Below, one piece after another: positions 56,490-64,000 of a stretch of 64,000 bases of DNA. The position numbers and the translations under genes are program-made. The stretch lies in contig NZ_JAIBKA010000006.1 of assembly GCF_022603395.1 (NCBI RefSeq), positions 1 through 64,000 of the forward strand, written 5' to 3'. This DNA is from Desulfoferrobacter suflitae. GTDB lineage: Bacteria; Desulfobacterota; Syntrophobacteria; Syntrophobacterales; Syntrophobacteraceae. Position 1 is the first letter of the stretch. Every line of letters starts with the position of its first letter. The notes under the pieces were generated by a model. That model did not search any database. It was not told the origin of the DNA and saw only the letters and a program-made list of their open reading frames with translations.

Positions 56490-57620
56490 CTACGGATTCA
56501 CCGTGGTGACGTAAACAAATTTGCCGTCCTGGACCTTGTTGATCACCATGCTCTTGATTGGATTGCCATCCTCTCCCATCGTGATGATACCCGATACTCC
56601 CTGGAAATCCTTGGTGTCTTGCAGGGCGTCACGAATTTTTGTGCCGTCTGTCGATGCGGCGCGCTTGATGGCGTCCACCAGCAGAAAATAAGCATCGGCA
56701 CCGAGCGCCCCGAAGGCGTCGGCTTCTTTCTTGAATTTTTCTTCATACAGCTTGATGTATTGCTTGGATCGCTCGGTGGTCGCCGCGTCCTTGTGGAAAT
56801 GCCCGGTAAAATACATCCCCTCGACGGCGGCTCCACCGATTTCGATCAAAGCGTCCGCCTGGGCGCCGTCACCGGTCAGGATGGGAGCCTTGATGCCGAG
56901 ATCGCGCGCCTGTTTCGCCATCAGAGCGTCTTCGGTGTAGTAGTTGGGAGCGTAGATGACATCGGGGTTGGCGGCCTGCACCGCAGACAACTGGGCCGAA
57001 AAGTCCTGATCGCCCGTCTGGATGTAGGTGGTGGAAACGATCTTGCCGCCGTTCTTGACGAATTCCTTGACAAAGAAGTTACCCAGGCCGACACAGTAAT
57101 CCTGTGCGATATCAATGATCACGGCAGCGGTCTTGGCCTTGAGCTCGTTCAGTGCAAAACGGGCCGCAACCTCCCCCTGAAAGGGGTCGATGAAGCAGGC
57201 GCGGAAGGCATATTGCTTGCCCTGGTTCACCAGGGGATTGGTTGCCGTGGGGCTCACAGAGGGGATCTTGGCCGCTTCGGAAATGGGGTTGCCGGCCATG
57301 GTATTGCCACTGATGGCTTCCCCGAGAATGCCCACTACTTTTTCCTTTTCAACCAGAAGAGTCACCGCATTGGCGGCCTCGATCTTATCGCTCTTGGTGT
57401 CCACCAGAATGACTTCGATTTTCTTCCCGAGCACCTCGGGTTCCATGCTGCGGGCGATTTCTATGCCTGCATTTTCCATTTCGCCATAGGCGGCCACGGC
57501 ACCGGTCATGGGCAGATAGGCTCCTATCTTGATGGTGTCGGCAGCCGTTGCCTGGGCGGCCGGCCCAAAGAAGACCAATGATGTTACCAGTGCCAGAGCC
57601 AAAAGACTGTTCTTTTGCAT
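56490..57620 (-). CDS. livK: Branched-chain amino acid ABC transporter, substrate-binding protein LivK
   Basis: 376 aa. The signal peptide is residues 1-26 (LLALALVTSLVFFGPAAQA), followed by the type I periplasmic-binding fold IKIGAYLPMTGAVAAYG. PSVSPTATNPLVNQG and the YVTTVNP end are typical. AAGGAGG is 5 bases before ATG 57620. It may bind Leu/Ile/Val or another small ligand. The first gene of livKHMGF. Confidence 0.93.
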   Translation of the reverse strand: MQKNSLLALALVTSLVFFGPAAQATAADTIKIGAYLPMTGAVAAYGEMENAGIEIARSMEPEVLGKKIEVILVDTKSDKIEAANAVTLLVEKEKVVGILGEAISGNTMAGNPISEAAKIPSVSPTATNPLVNQGKQYAFRACFIDPFQGEVAARFALNELKAKTAAVIIDIAQDYCVGLGNFFVKEFVKNGGKIVSTTYIQTGDQDFSAQLSAVQAANPDVIYAPNYYTEDALMAKQARDLGIKAPILTGDGAQADALIEIGGAAVEGMYFTGHFHKDAATTERSKQYIKLYEEKFKKEADAFGALGADAYFLLVDAIKRAASTDGTKIRDALQDTKDFQGVSGIITMGEDGNPIKSMVINKVQDGKFVYVTTVNP

Positions 57621-57788
57621 CCTCTCCTCCTTTTCAAAATGTTCATGCCTGCGCGTAAACATCCTCCGACCTGTGCATCAACAAACGGGTTTATATGCCT
57701 CTAAACATGGTGGAATGTCAAGTCTCTACTCTACGCGCTATTTTGTGTCAACAAAAAAGGTTTGCTGCGCCTCTTGTCAATATGCGCA

Positions 57789-57817
57789 TTGAATCGGCCG
57801 GTCTGTTTTGTTATATG
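57789..57817 (+). promoter_or_regulatory. Candidate sigma70 promoter for hpnA
   Basis: TTGAAT (57789-57794), 17-base spacer, TATATG (57812-57817). Four of six matches in each box. It lies 55 bases before the hpnA start. Confidence 0.4.
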
Positions 57818-57871
57818 GAGGGCGCAAACTTGTTACAGGAAACCAGGATAACTTTTGGACAGGATGCAAGC

Positions 57872-58864
57872 ATGCCGACGGCATTTGTCACGGGGGCAAG
57901 CGGCTTCATCGGCGGCCACGTTGCCATTCAGCTGCTGCAAAGAGGCTGGCGGGTGCGGGCTCTGCGAAGGGGCCCCGTCTTCCAGCGCCGGCTTCCGGCA
58001 GACCCCATCGATTGGCGACAGGGCGATCTGAAAGACTTTGATCAGGTTTACCGGGCCATGGCGGGATGCGAGGCGGTCTTTCATGTGGCCGCCGACTATC
58101 GGCTGTGGGCCCGCAATCCAAACGAAATTTATGCCAACAACGTCACCGGTACGGCCAATGTGCTCGAAGCCGCCCTGCAGCACGGTGTCCGGCGGACAGT
58201 CTATACCAGCAGCGTCGGTGCTCTGGGCTTGAACCCTGACGGCACGCCGGCCGATGAGGGGACGCCCGTGCGTCTGGAAGACATGGTCGGCCACTACAAG
58301 CGATCGAAATTTCTGGCGGAGCGCAAGGCGGAAGAATTTTTTCGCCGGGGTCTCCCACTAGTCATTGTAAACCCCAGCACTCCTGTTGGACCTGGCGACC
58401 ACAAGCCAACCCCGACCGGCAGGATCATCGTTGATTTTCTCAACGGTAGGATGCCTGCCTATTTGGATACGGGATTAAATATCGTGCATGTTTCCGATGT
58501 GGCGCACGGCCATCTGGCGGCACTGGAAAAGGGCAGAATCGGGGAAAAGTATATTCTGGGCAACGAAAATCTGACTTTATCCCAAATATTCAGCCTGTTG
58601 CAAAGAATCACAAAGATTCCGGCGCCGCGCCTTCGTCTGCCGCATCGGCCCGTGCTTTATTTGTCCTACCTGAGCGAGCTCATTGCCCGGCTTACCGGAA
58701 CGGAACCCCTGATTCCTCCGGAAGGTGTCAAAATGGCCCATCGCTACATGTTCTTTAAAGCGGACAAAGCCATCAGCGAACTGGGACTTCCACAAACGCC
58801 GGCAAGCGTTGCCTTGGAAGACGCGGTTCGCTGGTATCGCGAGAACTGTTATGTCAAACGTTGA
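57872..58864 (+). CDS. hpnA: Hopanoid-associated sugar epimerase HpnA
   Basis: 330 aa extended SDR. Cofactor loop TGASGFIGGHVA, catalytic YKRSKFLAE (Tyr-x-x-x-Lys), NPSTPVGPGDHKPTPTG and VSDVAHGHLAALEKG match HpnA. It is thought to act on the sugar part of hopanoid side chains. ATG 57872 follows AGGAT; upstream codons in the frame are rejected. First gene of a hopanoid cluster on the plus strand. Confidence 0.88.
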   Translation: MPTAFVTGASGFIGGHVAIQLLQRGWRVRALRRGPVFQRRLPADPIDWRQGDLKDFDQVYRAMAGCEAVFHVAADYRLWARNPNEIYANNVTGTANVLEAALQHGVRRTVYTSSVGALGLNPDGTPADEGTPVRLEDMVGHYKRSKFLAERKAEEFFRRGLPLVIVNPSTPVGPGDHKPTPTGRIIVDFLNGRMPAYLDTGLNIVHVSDVAHGHLAALEKGRIGEKYILGNENLTLSQIFSLLQRITKIPAPRLRLPHRPVLYLSYLSELIARLTGTEPLIPPEGVKMAHRYMFFKADKAISELGLPQTPASVALEDAVRWYRENCYVKR

Positions 58865-59006
58865 CGGTTGGCGGTAGAGGCACTGCTGACCACAAAGCAC
58901 GCCGAAAGCGCAGATTCGATAGAGCAAGGTCCCGCTTTTTTGCTTTTCCTCTGGCTGTTTCTGTGCCGTCTGCGGCGATCATCACATTTTGGAAGGTAAC
59001 CACACC

Positions 59007-60002
59007 ATGCGTTTTCCCCTCTCTCTTTATGCATCCATGAGTGCTTACTTGCTCAAGAAAAGGATCAACGGCGACGAGCACTTCCCCCTGGTCCTCATGC
59101 TGGAACCCACCCACCGGTGCAATCTCACCTGTTCGGGGTGCGGCCGCATCATAGAATACGCCGGGACACTCCAGCAGGAGATGTCCCTGGAAGAGTGCCT
59201 CCAGTCGGTGGACGAGGCCGGTTCACCGGTTGTCACGATCACCGGCGGAGAACCGCTGATGTACTCCCAGGTGCAGGAACTGGTGCGCCAAGTTCTGCGC
59301 CGCGGGAAACACATCTATTTCTGCTCGAACGGGCTGCTGCTGGAGGAATCGCTCCCATTGTTTCAGCCCAACCCGCGCTTTACCTGGAACATTCACTTTG
59401 ACGGCACTGAACCGGTACATGACCTGATCATTGGCCGTAAAGGAGGATTCAAAAAGGTTCTTGCCGGAGTCAAGGCGGCCAAGCGAAAGGGATTTCGCGT
59501 CAGCACCAACACCACGGTGTACCGTGAAACCGATGTCAAGGACCTGGAAAAGCTTTTTGCACAACTGGCTCAGGCGGGAGTCGACGGCATCCTGGTGGCG
59601 CCGGGATTCAGCTATGAAAAAGTGACGCGCGATGTTTTCCTGACCCGTCAGGAAATCACCCAGAAATTCAGGGAGATCCGCACCTGGCAGAAACGCTTCC
59701 CGTTGATCAGCAATCCAATATATCTGGATTTTCTGGCGGGCCATCGATCTCTCAAGTGCACTCCATGGGGAAGCCCCACCCGCAATGTGCGGGGCTGGAA
59801 ATCCCCCTGCTATTTGATCACGGACACCCACTACCCCAGCTATCGGGAGCTCATGACAAAAACCGACTGGGAGCACTACGCTTCGGGCAAGGATCCGCGC
59901 TGTGCACAGTGCATGGTGCATTGCGGTTTTGAGCCGACGGTGGTGAGAAAAATGAACGGCAGGGACTTACTGCGTATGGTCGAGTGGAATCTGCATGCCT
60001 GA
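59007..60002 (+). CDS. hpnH: Adenosyl-hopene transferase HpnH (radical SAM)
   Basis: 331 aa. The radical-SAM motif CNLTCSGC supplies Cys38, Cys42 and Cys45; GGEPL follows, and the C-terminal Cys-rich CAQCMVHCGFEPT block is of the HpnH type. It joins a 5'-deoxyadenosyl group from SAM to diploptene, the first step to bacteriohopanetetrol. ATG 59007 with GGAAGG 10 bases upstream. It overlaps the next gene by 8 bases. Confidence 0.93.
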   Translation: MRFPLSLYASMSAYLLKKRINGDEHFPLVLMLEPTHRCNLTCSGCGRIIEYAGTLQQEMSLEECLQSVDEAGSPVVTITGGEPLMYSQVQELVRQVLRRGKHIYFCSNGLLLEESLPLFQPNPRFTWNIHFDGTEPVHDLIIGRKGGFKKVLAGVKAAKRKGFRVSTNTTVYRETDVKDLEKLFAQLAQAGVDGILVAPGFSYEKVTRDVFLTRQEITQKFREIRTWQKRFPLISNPIYLDFLAGHRSLKCTPWGSPTRNVRGWKSPCYLITDTHYPSYRELMTKTDWEHYASGKDPRCAQCMVHCGFEPTVVRKMNGRDLLRMVEWNLHA

Positions 60003-60897
60003 GTTTTTGAATTTGCTTTTGGGTACCGTGTTTCTGCGCCCCTATGTCTTTGCCTTTCTGGCGGTCTATCTGGTCGCCGCAGCAGCCCACATGGGCTGGC
60101 GGCGCACCCTGGTTTATCTGCCTCTGGGCTACGGCATTGCCTGGCTTTCCGAATACAGCTCGATTCACTGGGGAATCCCATACGGGGATTATTTCTACAT
60201 TCCGGCGACCATCAACCAGGAGCTTTGGCTCGCCGGGGTTCCCTTTATGGACTCCCTGTCCTATGTGTTCCTCTCTTACTGCAGCTATTCCATGGCCATC
60301 TTCCTGCTCAGCCCGGTGCTTTTTTCCCAGGGCAACGCCTTCGTGCTGGAAACCCATCGCGTTCGACAGTCCTGGCAGACGCTGGTCCTGGGATCCTTCC
60401 TGTTCGTCTTCTTGGACATCGTTATCGATCCCGTTACACTGCACGGCCACCGTTGGTTTCTGGGCCAGATTTACGGATACCGGGAAATCGGTGTCTATTT
60501 TGGGGTTCCCATGAGTAATTTTGCCGGCTGGCTGGTGGTGGGATTTGTCTTGGTCGGGGCTTTGCAAATGCTCGATCGCCAGCGCCTTTTGGAACCCGGA
60601 AAAACATCCGCTTTGCATGCCATACCGGGAATCGTTCTGCTCGGGCCTGTGCTTTACGCCTCCATTCTTTTCTTCAACGTCGCCATCACCTTCTGGATCG
60701 GTGAAATCCTTCTGGCCACCGTCGACTGCCTGCTGATCTTTTTTCCTGCTCTGCTGGTTTTCTTTTTTACCCTGTATAAACAGACTCACCTCAATGCCAC
60801 GTGCATTACCAGGCACGCAGCGGACTTTGGCAAATCCAGGCCCGTGCCGGCACAACCCCGGGATCCTGCACCCGCCATGGCGACCGCCCGTCCCTGA
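59995..60897 (+). CDS. Carotenoid-biosynthesis-family membrane protein (Caroten_synth, CruF-like)
   Basis: 300 aa, about seven membrane helices. Conserved SEYSSIHWGIPYGDYFY, GVPFMDSLSYVFLSYCSYSMA and LDIVIDPVTLHGHRW match the PF04240 family, whose members (CruF) hydrate carotenoid double bonds. Here it is coupled to hpnH, and no other carotenoid gene is near, so a hopanoid or other isoprenoid substrate is possible (inference). Confidence 0.75.
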   Translation: MPEFLNLLLGTVFLRPYVFAFLAVYLVAAAAHMGWRRTLVYLPLGYGIAWLSEYSSIHWGIPYGDYFYIPATINQELWLAGVPFMDSLSYVFLSYCSYSMAIFLLSPVLFSQGNAFVLETHRVRQSWQTLVLGSFLFVFLDIVIDPVTLHGHRWFLGQIYGYREIGVYFGVPMSNFAGWLVVGFVLVGALQMLDRQRLLEPGKTSALHAIPGIVLLGPVLYASILFFNVAITFWIGEILLATVDCLLIFFPALLVFFFTLYKQTHLNATCITRHAADFGKSRPVPAQPRDPAPAMATARP

Positions 60898-60974
60898 TGC
60901 GTTTGGCAGGGGAATATGCGGCTCCATCCAGCCCCCTGCAAATAGATCATCTGAGAGGCTGCGGGAAGCCTCGA

Positions 60975-61760
60975 CTATTCTCTGCCCCCCCGGCATTGAG
61001 AAGCCATTCTCTCCAGCCTGAATGAAGGAATATCCACCAAACCGGACACGACTCGTGCGAGCTCCCGGGCCGCCCGAGTCGAGTTTTTCCAAAGTGCGTA
61101 AAACTCCGGCAAGAGACGCGGGTGTTTGGCCAACAGGCGCACCACCTTCGCTATGGTTACCCGGCCTTCCGTGGTGATCTCATCCAAATCGAAGGTGATT
61201 TCGTCCCCGAGTCCATCGCTTACGGCACGAAAGCAGATCAACGGTATTCCCTCCTGCTGCGCAAACCGCGCAATGAACCAGCTCTCCATATCCATGACGC
61301 AGGCCAGGTCGCCACAGCCCGGCATGACCGAACATTTTTCTCTCGGCTGCTCGTCGGTGACGATCTCGGCCGGCATCACGCCGTGGGTGTGACAAAAGTC
61401 CGCCAGAGCTTCGGCACAGCCGCCGGCAGCAATCGTCTCTGGAAAAACACCGTCCCGACCTGCATGCGGAGCACTGAACCGGGCACCGCAGACCACCTGC
61501 CCCACGCGCAACTCCCGGCTCAAACCGCCTGCAAACCCAAAGGAGCAGAGCATATCGGGGGGCGCTTCCTGCATTATCCAGTTGAGAGCCGCTGTTATCC
61601 TCTTTTGCCCCATGCCCGTTTCCACCAGATGGAGTTGCTTGGCGGGGTCCGTACGTGCAAACTCCCGGAAAGGTCGTCGGCAGACAAGCCGCCAACCTCC
61701 GGTAAGCCTCTTGAAGCAGCGGTATTCATCCGGCAAGGCAGCCAGCAGCGTGATGTTCAA
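60975..61760 (-). CDS. hpnG: Hopanoid-associated nucleosidase/phosphorylase HpnG
   Basis: 261 aa nucleoside-phosphorylase fold. VETGMGQKRITAALNWI, SFGFAGGLSRELRVGQVV, and VMDMESWFIARFAQQEGIPLICFRAVSDGLGDE carry the ligand and phosphate pockets. HpnG removes adenine from adenosylhopane to give ribosylhopane. The start is TTG at 61760, overlapping the preceding gene by 4 bases (TTGA), so coupled translation is likely. Convergent with the carotenoid-like gene. Confidence 0.85.
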   Translation of the reverse strand: MNITLLAALPDEYRCFKRLTGGWRLVCRRPFREFARTDPAKQLHLVETGMGQKRITAALNWIMQEAPPDMLCSFGFAGGLSRELRVGQVVCGARFSAPHAGRDGVFPETIAAGGCAEALADFCHTHGVMPAEIVTDEQPREKCSVMPGCGDLACVMDMESWFIARFAQQEGIPLICFRAVSDGLGDEITFDLDEITTEGRVTIAKVVRLLAKHPRLLPEFYALWKNSTRAARELARVVSGLVDIPSFRLERMASQCRGGRE

Positions 61761-62587
61761 CAGGTCAGAATCTTTTTCAAAAGTTGGGGGAAATCGGTGA
61801 ACACAGCATCGACTCCGGTTTGCATCATGGCGCGCATGGCCGCTTCATCGTTGGCCACCCACACGCGCACAGCATAGCCGCATTGCTGCAAAGCTGCAAC
61901 ATTCACCCGCGGCACCTCCTCGATGCGGGGGTGGAATCCTTGTGTCTTTAGCTCACCCAGCAGCGCCATGAGGTTCTCCCGGTAAGAATCGCTCAGCAGG
62001 GCGGTGGTCAAACCGGCGTTGGCCTCTCTCGCTCGCCGCAGATAGGAAGGACTGAAGGAAGACAGGATAACGTAATCTTCCGCCCCCAGGTCCTCGATGA
62101 GGCCAACGGCCCGTTCGACCACGACGGCATCGCCTGCGGTTCCCGCCAAATCCTTGATTTCCACATTGATCGGCAGGCGGTGCTCGAGAGAAAACTCCAG
62201 AGCCTTGGCCAGCGTGAGCATCGGCTCTCCCGCATAGCGTGCGCACTCGGATTCAGCGACGCTGCCGGCGGCAATTTGACCGAACGGGTCTTGGCGGACG
62301 AACCAGGAACCGAAATCAAGCGGCTCCAGCTCCTTCAGCAGAAAATCACTCACTCGCCACGGCTTGCGGTCCGGATACACGTTCGTGGCATTGGAAGTTC
62401 GCTCCAACGTCGCATCGTGGATGACAACCAACTCGCCGTCTGCGGTCATGGCAACGTCCAGCTCCCACATGTCCGCACCGACCTCGAGCGCCTTTGCGGC
62501 AGCAGCGAGAGTGTTTTCCGGAGCCAGCGAGCGGGCGCCCCGATGGGCAATATTCAACGGCTTACGGTGAACATTGGCGGGAACCAT
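61757..62587 (-). CDS. Glycerophosphodiester phosphodiesterase
   Basis: 276 aa GDPD TIM barrel. IAHRGARSLAPENTLAA with the catalytic His, ELDVAMTADGELVVIHDATLERTSN, and VNVEIKD are classic. It hydrolyses glycerophosphodiesters to glycerol-3-phosphate. No signal peptide, so cytoplasmic. ATG 62587 (a GTG at 62593 is also possible). Coupled to hpnG. Confidence 0.93.
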   Translation of the reverse strand: MVPANVHRKPLNIAHRGARSLAPENTLAAAAKALEVGADMWELDVAMTADGELVVIHDATLERTSNATNVYPDRKPWRVSDFLLKELEPLDFGSWFVRQDPFGQIAAGSVAESECARYAGEPMLTLAKALEFSLEHRLPINVEIKDLAGTAGDAVVVERAVGLIEDLGAEDYVILSSFSPSYLRRAREANAGLTTALLSDSYRENLMALLGELKTQGFHPRIEEVPRVNVAALQQCGYAVRVWVANDEAAMRAMMQTGVDAVFTDFPQLLKKILTC

Positions 62588-62645
62588 GTTCACCGCTCAG
62601 CCGCAACTCTATGGAAAAATATGCTCACACCCGGATCCCCGCCTC

Positions 62646-63128
62646 TCATGCAAATCGCCTATCCGCCTTGACATCGGTTGCACCCTTTGCCTTGTCGGCA
62701 AGCCACCCGCATCGTTCGACCTGCTTCACATCAAACTCCGGAACGTACGGTTTTATGTCGAGCAACGGAGTCCCGTCCAGGATGTCCACGTCCTCGATGT
62801 GCAATACATTGTTCTCCCTGGCCATAAGCCTGACGACCGACAGCCCAATGGCGTTGGGGCGCCGCGGGGCGCGGGTGGCGAAGAGGCCGCGCGGCTGGTC
62901 GTCGAGAAACGGTGTGACGGTGAGGGCAAAGCCTTCGGAACGATGAAAATGATAGAGTAAAATGATGTGAGAGAATCCGTCCAGGTCGTTGAGCCCCTCC
63001 TCCATTGCCGGATTCAGCTCTGCCGAGCCACGGACGCCTTTGGCGCCGCCCGGCTGGATGGGCGCTCCCGTCACTTGTTTAAAAGGAGATCTGATTACGC
63101 CGATGGGCGTATAAACAATCCGGTCCAT
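62646..63128 (-). CDS. trmO: tRNA methyltransferase TrmO (TsaA/YaeB family)
   Basis: 160 aa, single beta-barrel. IGVIRSPF, GFSHIILLYHFH, and FATRAPRRPNAIGLSVVRL are the YaeB/TsaA signature. It N6-methylates threonylcarbamoyl-adenosine-37 of tRNA. ATG 63128. The C-terminal region is the short form. Confidence 0.9.
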   Translation of the reverse strand: MDRIVYTPIGVIRSPFKQVTGAPIQPGGAKGVRGSAELNPAMEEGLNDLDGFSHIILLYHFHRSEGFALTVTPFLDDQPRGLFATRAPRRPNAIGLSVVRLMARENNVLHIEDVDILDGTPLLDIKPYVPEFDVKQVERCGWLADKAKGATDVKADRRFA

Positions 63129-63377
63129 TCCAATTCCTCCAATTCAAGCCAGCCGCCTCCGTTACGAATATGCAAAACTCACCAAAATTCGCGCCGACCA
63201 TTTTCCTGTCACGAATGCCGCATTATACTCGACCATTCAGTTTTCGCAAAAAATCCGCCTTTGAGCAACCGCATTGAGCCCCTTGATCCCTCCGGGGAAA
63301 AATGCTTTATTTCTTCTACCGCAAAGCCGTGTGCGGCGAACTGTTCCGCTTAGCAGAAGGAATGTAGGCCAAATTTC

Positions 63378-63932
63378 ATGGAAGAAAAGATCAAGACACT
63401 CAGCAGTCTCTACGCGAACCATTTCAGCGCCGACCTGGATGCCGTGCGACTGCGAACGGGGCGGGTGACCGAGCGCATACGCGTGGATCATCCCGAAGCG
63501 GCCGCCGTGGTGGCCTTCCCAGACGCGGACCATATCCTGATGGTGCGCCAGTGGCGCTACGCCATCGGCCGCGAGACTCTGGAGATCCCGGCCGGCAAAG
63601 CCGACCCCGGTGAAGATCTGCACGATTGTGCGCGCCGCGAACTGCAGGAAGAGACCGGCTACAGGGCGAGGCAGCTGGTCCCCCTGTTTCGCTATTTTCC
63701 CGCCATCGGCTATTCCAATGAAGTGATCGAAATCTTTGCAGCTTCAAACCTGGAAAAACAGTCGCAGAAGCTGGATGAGGATGAGATTTCCCGGGTGGAG
63801 CTGATTGCAGTGGAGCACGTGCACGACCTCATCAGCCAGGGCATTATCCAGGACGGCAAAACCGTGATTGGTATTTCTCTGTTTCGCGCCAGATGGGAGC
63901 GGGGGGAAATTCCCGGCGACTTTTTCAGGTAA
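63378..63932 (+). CDS. NUDIX hydrolase, ADP-ribose pyrophosphatase-like
   Basis: 184 aa. The Nudix box G-x5-E-x7-REL-x-EE-x-G is visible as GKADPGEDLHDCARRELQEETG. FRYFPAIGYSNEVIEIFAA follows, as in ADP-ribose pyrophosphatases. Substrate not proven. ATG 63378. A greA-like gene begins 5 bases after its stop. Confidence 0.88.
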   Translation: MEEKIKTLSSLYANHFSADLDAVRLRTGRVTERIRVDHPEAAAVVAFPDADHILMVRQWRYAIGRETLEIPAGKADPGEDLHDCARRELQEETGYRARQLVPLFRYFPAIGYSNEVIEIFAASNLEKQSQKLDEDEISRVELIAVEHVHDLISQGIIQDGKTVIGISLFRARWERGEIPGDFFR

Positions 63933-63937
63933 CCGTC

Positions 63938-64000
63938 ATGAGCAAGGTTCCCATCACTCGATACGGCTATTACCGCCTTGTGAAGGAGCTCACCTATCTG
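63938..64000 (+). CDS. greA: Transcription elongation factor GreA-like, N-terminal fragment
   Basis: Only the first 21 codons are in the window (SKVPITRYGYYRLVKEL). They match the start of GreA/GreB coiled-coil factors, which rescue backtracked RNA polymerase. The gene is cut by the window edge. Identity is likely, but the choice between GreA and GreB is open. Confidence 0.7.
   Translation, partial: MSKVPITRYGYYRLVKELTYL

Noticed and set aside
56436-57581. 381-codon plus-strand frame
   Set aside because: Antisense of livK; no ribosome site or domain.
57690-57721. TTGACA and TATAAA before livK on the minus strand
   Set aside because: Spacer is 20 bases, too long for a standard sigma70 promoter.

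Overview
The window reads as a chromosomal segment of a strictly anaerobic, sulfate-reducing or syntrophic bacterium of the former Deltaproteobacteria (Desulfobacterota). A Syntrophobacter/Desulforhabdus-like lineage is my best guess. The evidence is a complete quinone-reductase operon of the Qrc type (qrcABCD), rubrerythrin, two sigma54-dependent two-component systems, bacterial SRP RNA and hopanoid side-chain genes. Gene calls come from reading the sequence and from family knowledge; no database search was run.

Region by region. 0.1-5.2 kb: a divergent DisA/DAC-type nucleotide-binding protein, then a GlrK-QseG-GlrR-like three-gene signalling operon on the minus strand. 5.9-11.5 kb: five secreted or lipoprotein genes in one direction: an unknown exported protein, an SLH-anchored protein with a transglutaminase-elicitor-like domain, a Gln/Lys-rich tandem-repeat protein, a CsgG-family lipoprotein and a small exported protein. 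Dispersed palindromic repeats lie between them. 12-20 kb: cupin, manA, uvrB, a PfkB kinase, and a glycosyltransferase fused to an Smr domain. 20-27.4 kb: a plus-strand run with HAD phosphatase, lipase-like hydrolase, HPr, Enzyme I, smpB, a YkgJ-type Cys-cluster protein, an alcohol dehydrogenase and a TrpD-like transferase. 27.5-37 kb: minus-strand housekeeping genes (rubrerythrin, SDR-DUF2867, 3D-domain protein, a 60-aa acidic peptide with its own promoter and terminator, icd, a MoeA-periplasmic-binding fusion, nitrilase, EEP hydrolase).

37.4-44.1 kb: qrcABCD, a terminator, and two small membrane-protein genes that may belong to the same respiratory module. 44.1-47.8 kb: nadB, HAD, a TraB-like protein and the SRP RNA. 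47.9-52.3 kb: rarA overlapping a histidine kinase and a sigma54 activator whose C-terminus looks like a winged helix rather than a Fis helix. 52.7-57.6 kb: livKHMGF for branched-chain amino acid uptake, with a terminator after livK. 57.9-61.8 kb: hpnA, hpnH, a carotenoid-synthesis-like membrane protein and hpnG, i.e. extended hopanoid synthesis. The window ends with glpQ-like, trmO, a NUDIX hydrolase and the first 21 codons of a greA-like gene.

The most unusual feature is the 5.9-11.5 kb exported-protein cluster. A predicted protein cross-linking enzyme tethered by SLH repeats sits directly beside a protein made largely of Gln-rich, Lys-containing repeats, which is what a transglutaminase substrate would look like. 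That functional link is inference. No insertion sequence, prophage, CRISPR array or tRNA gene was recognised.
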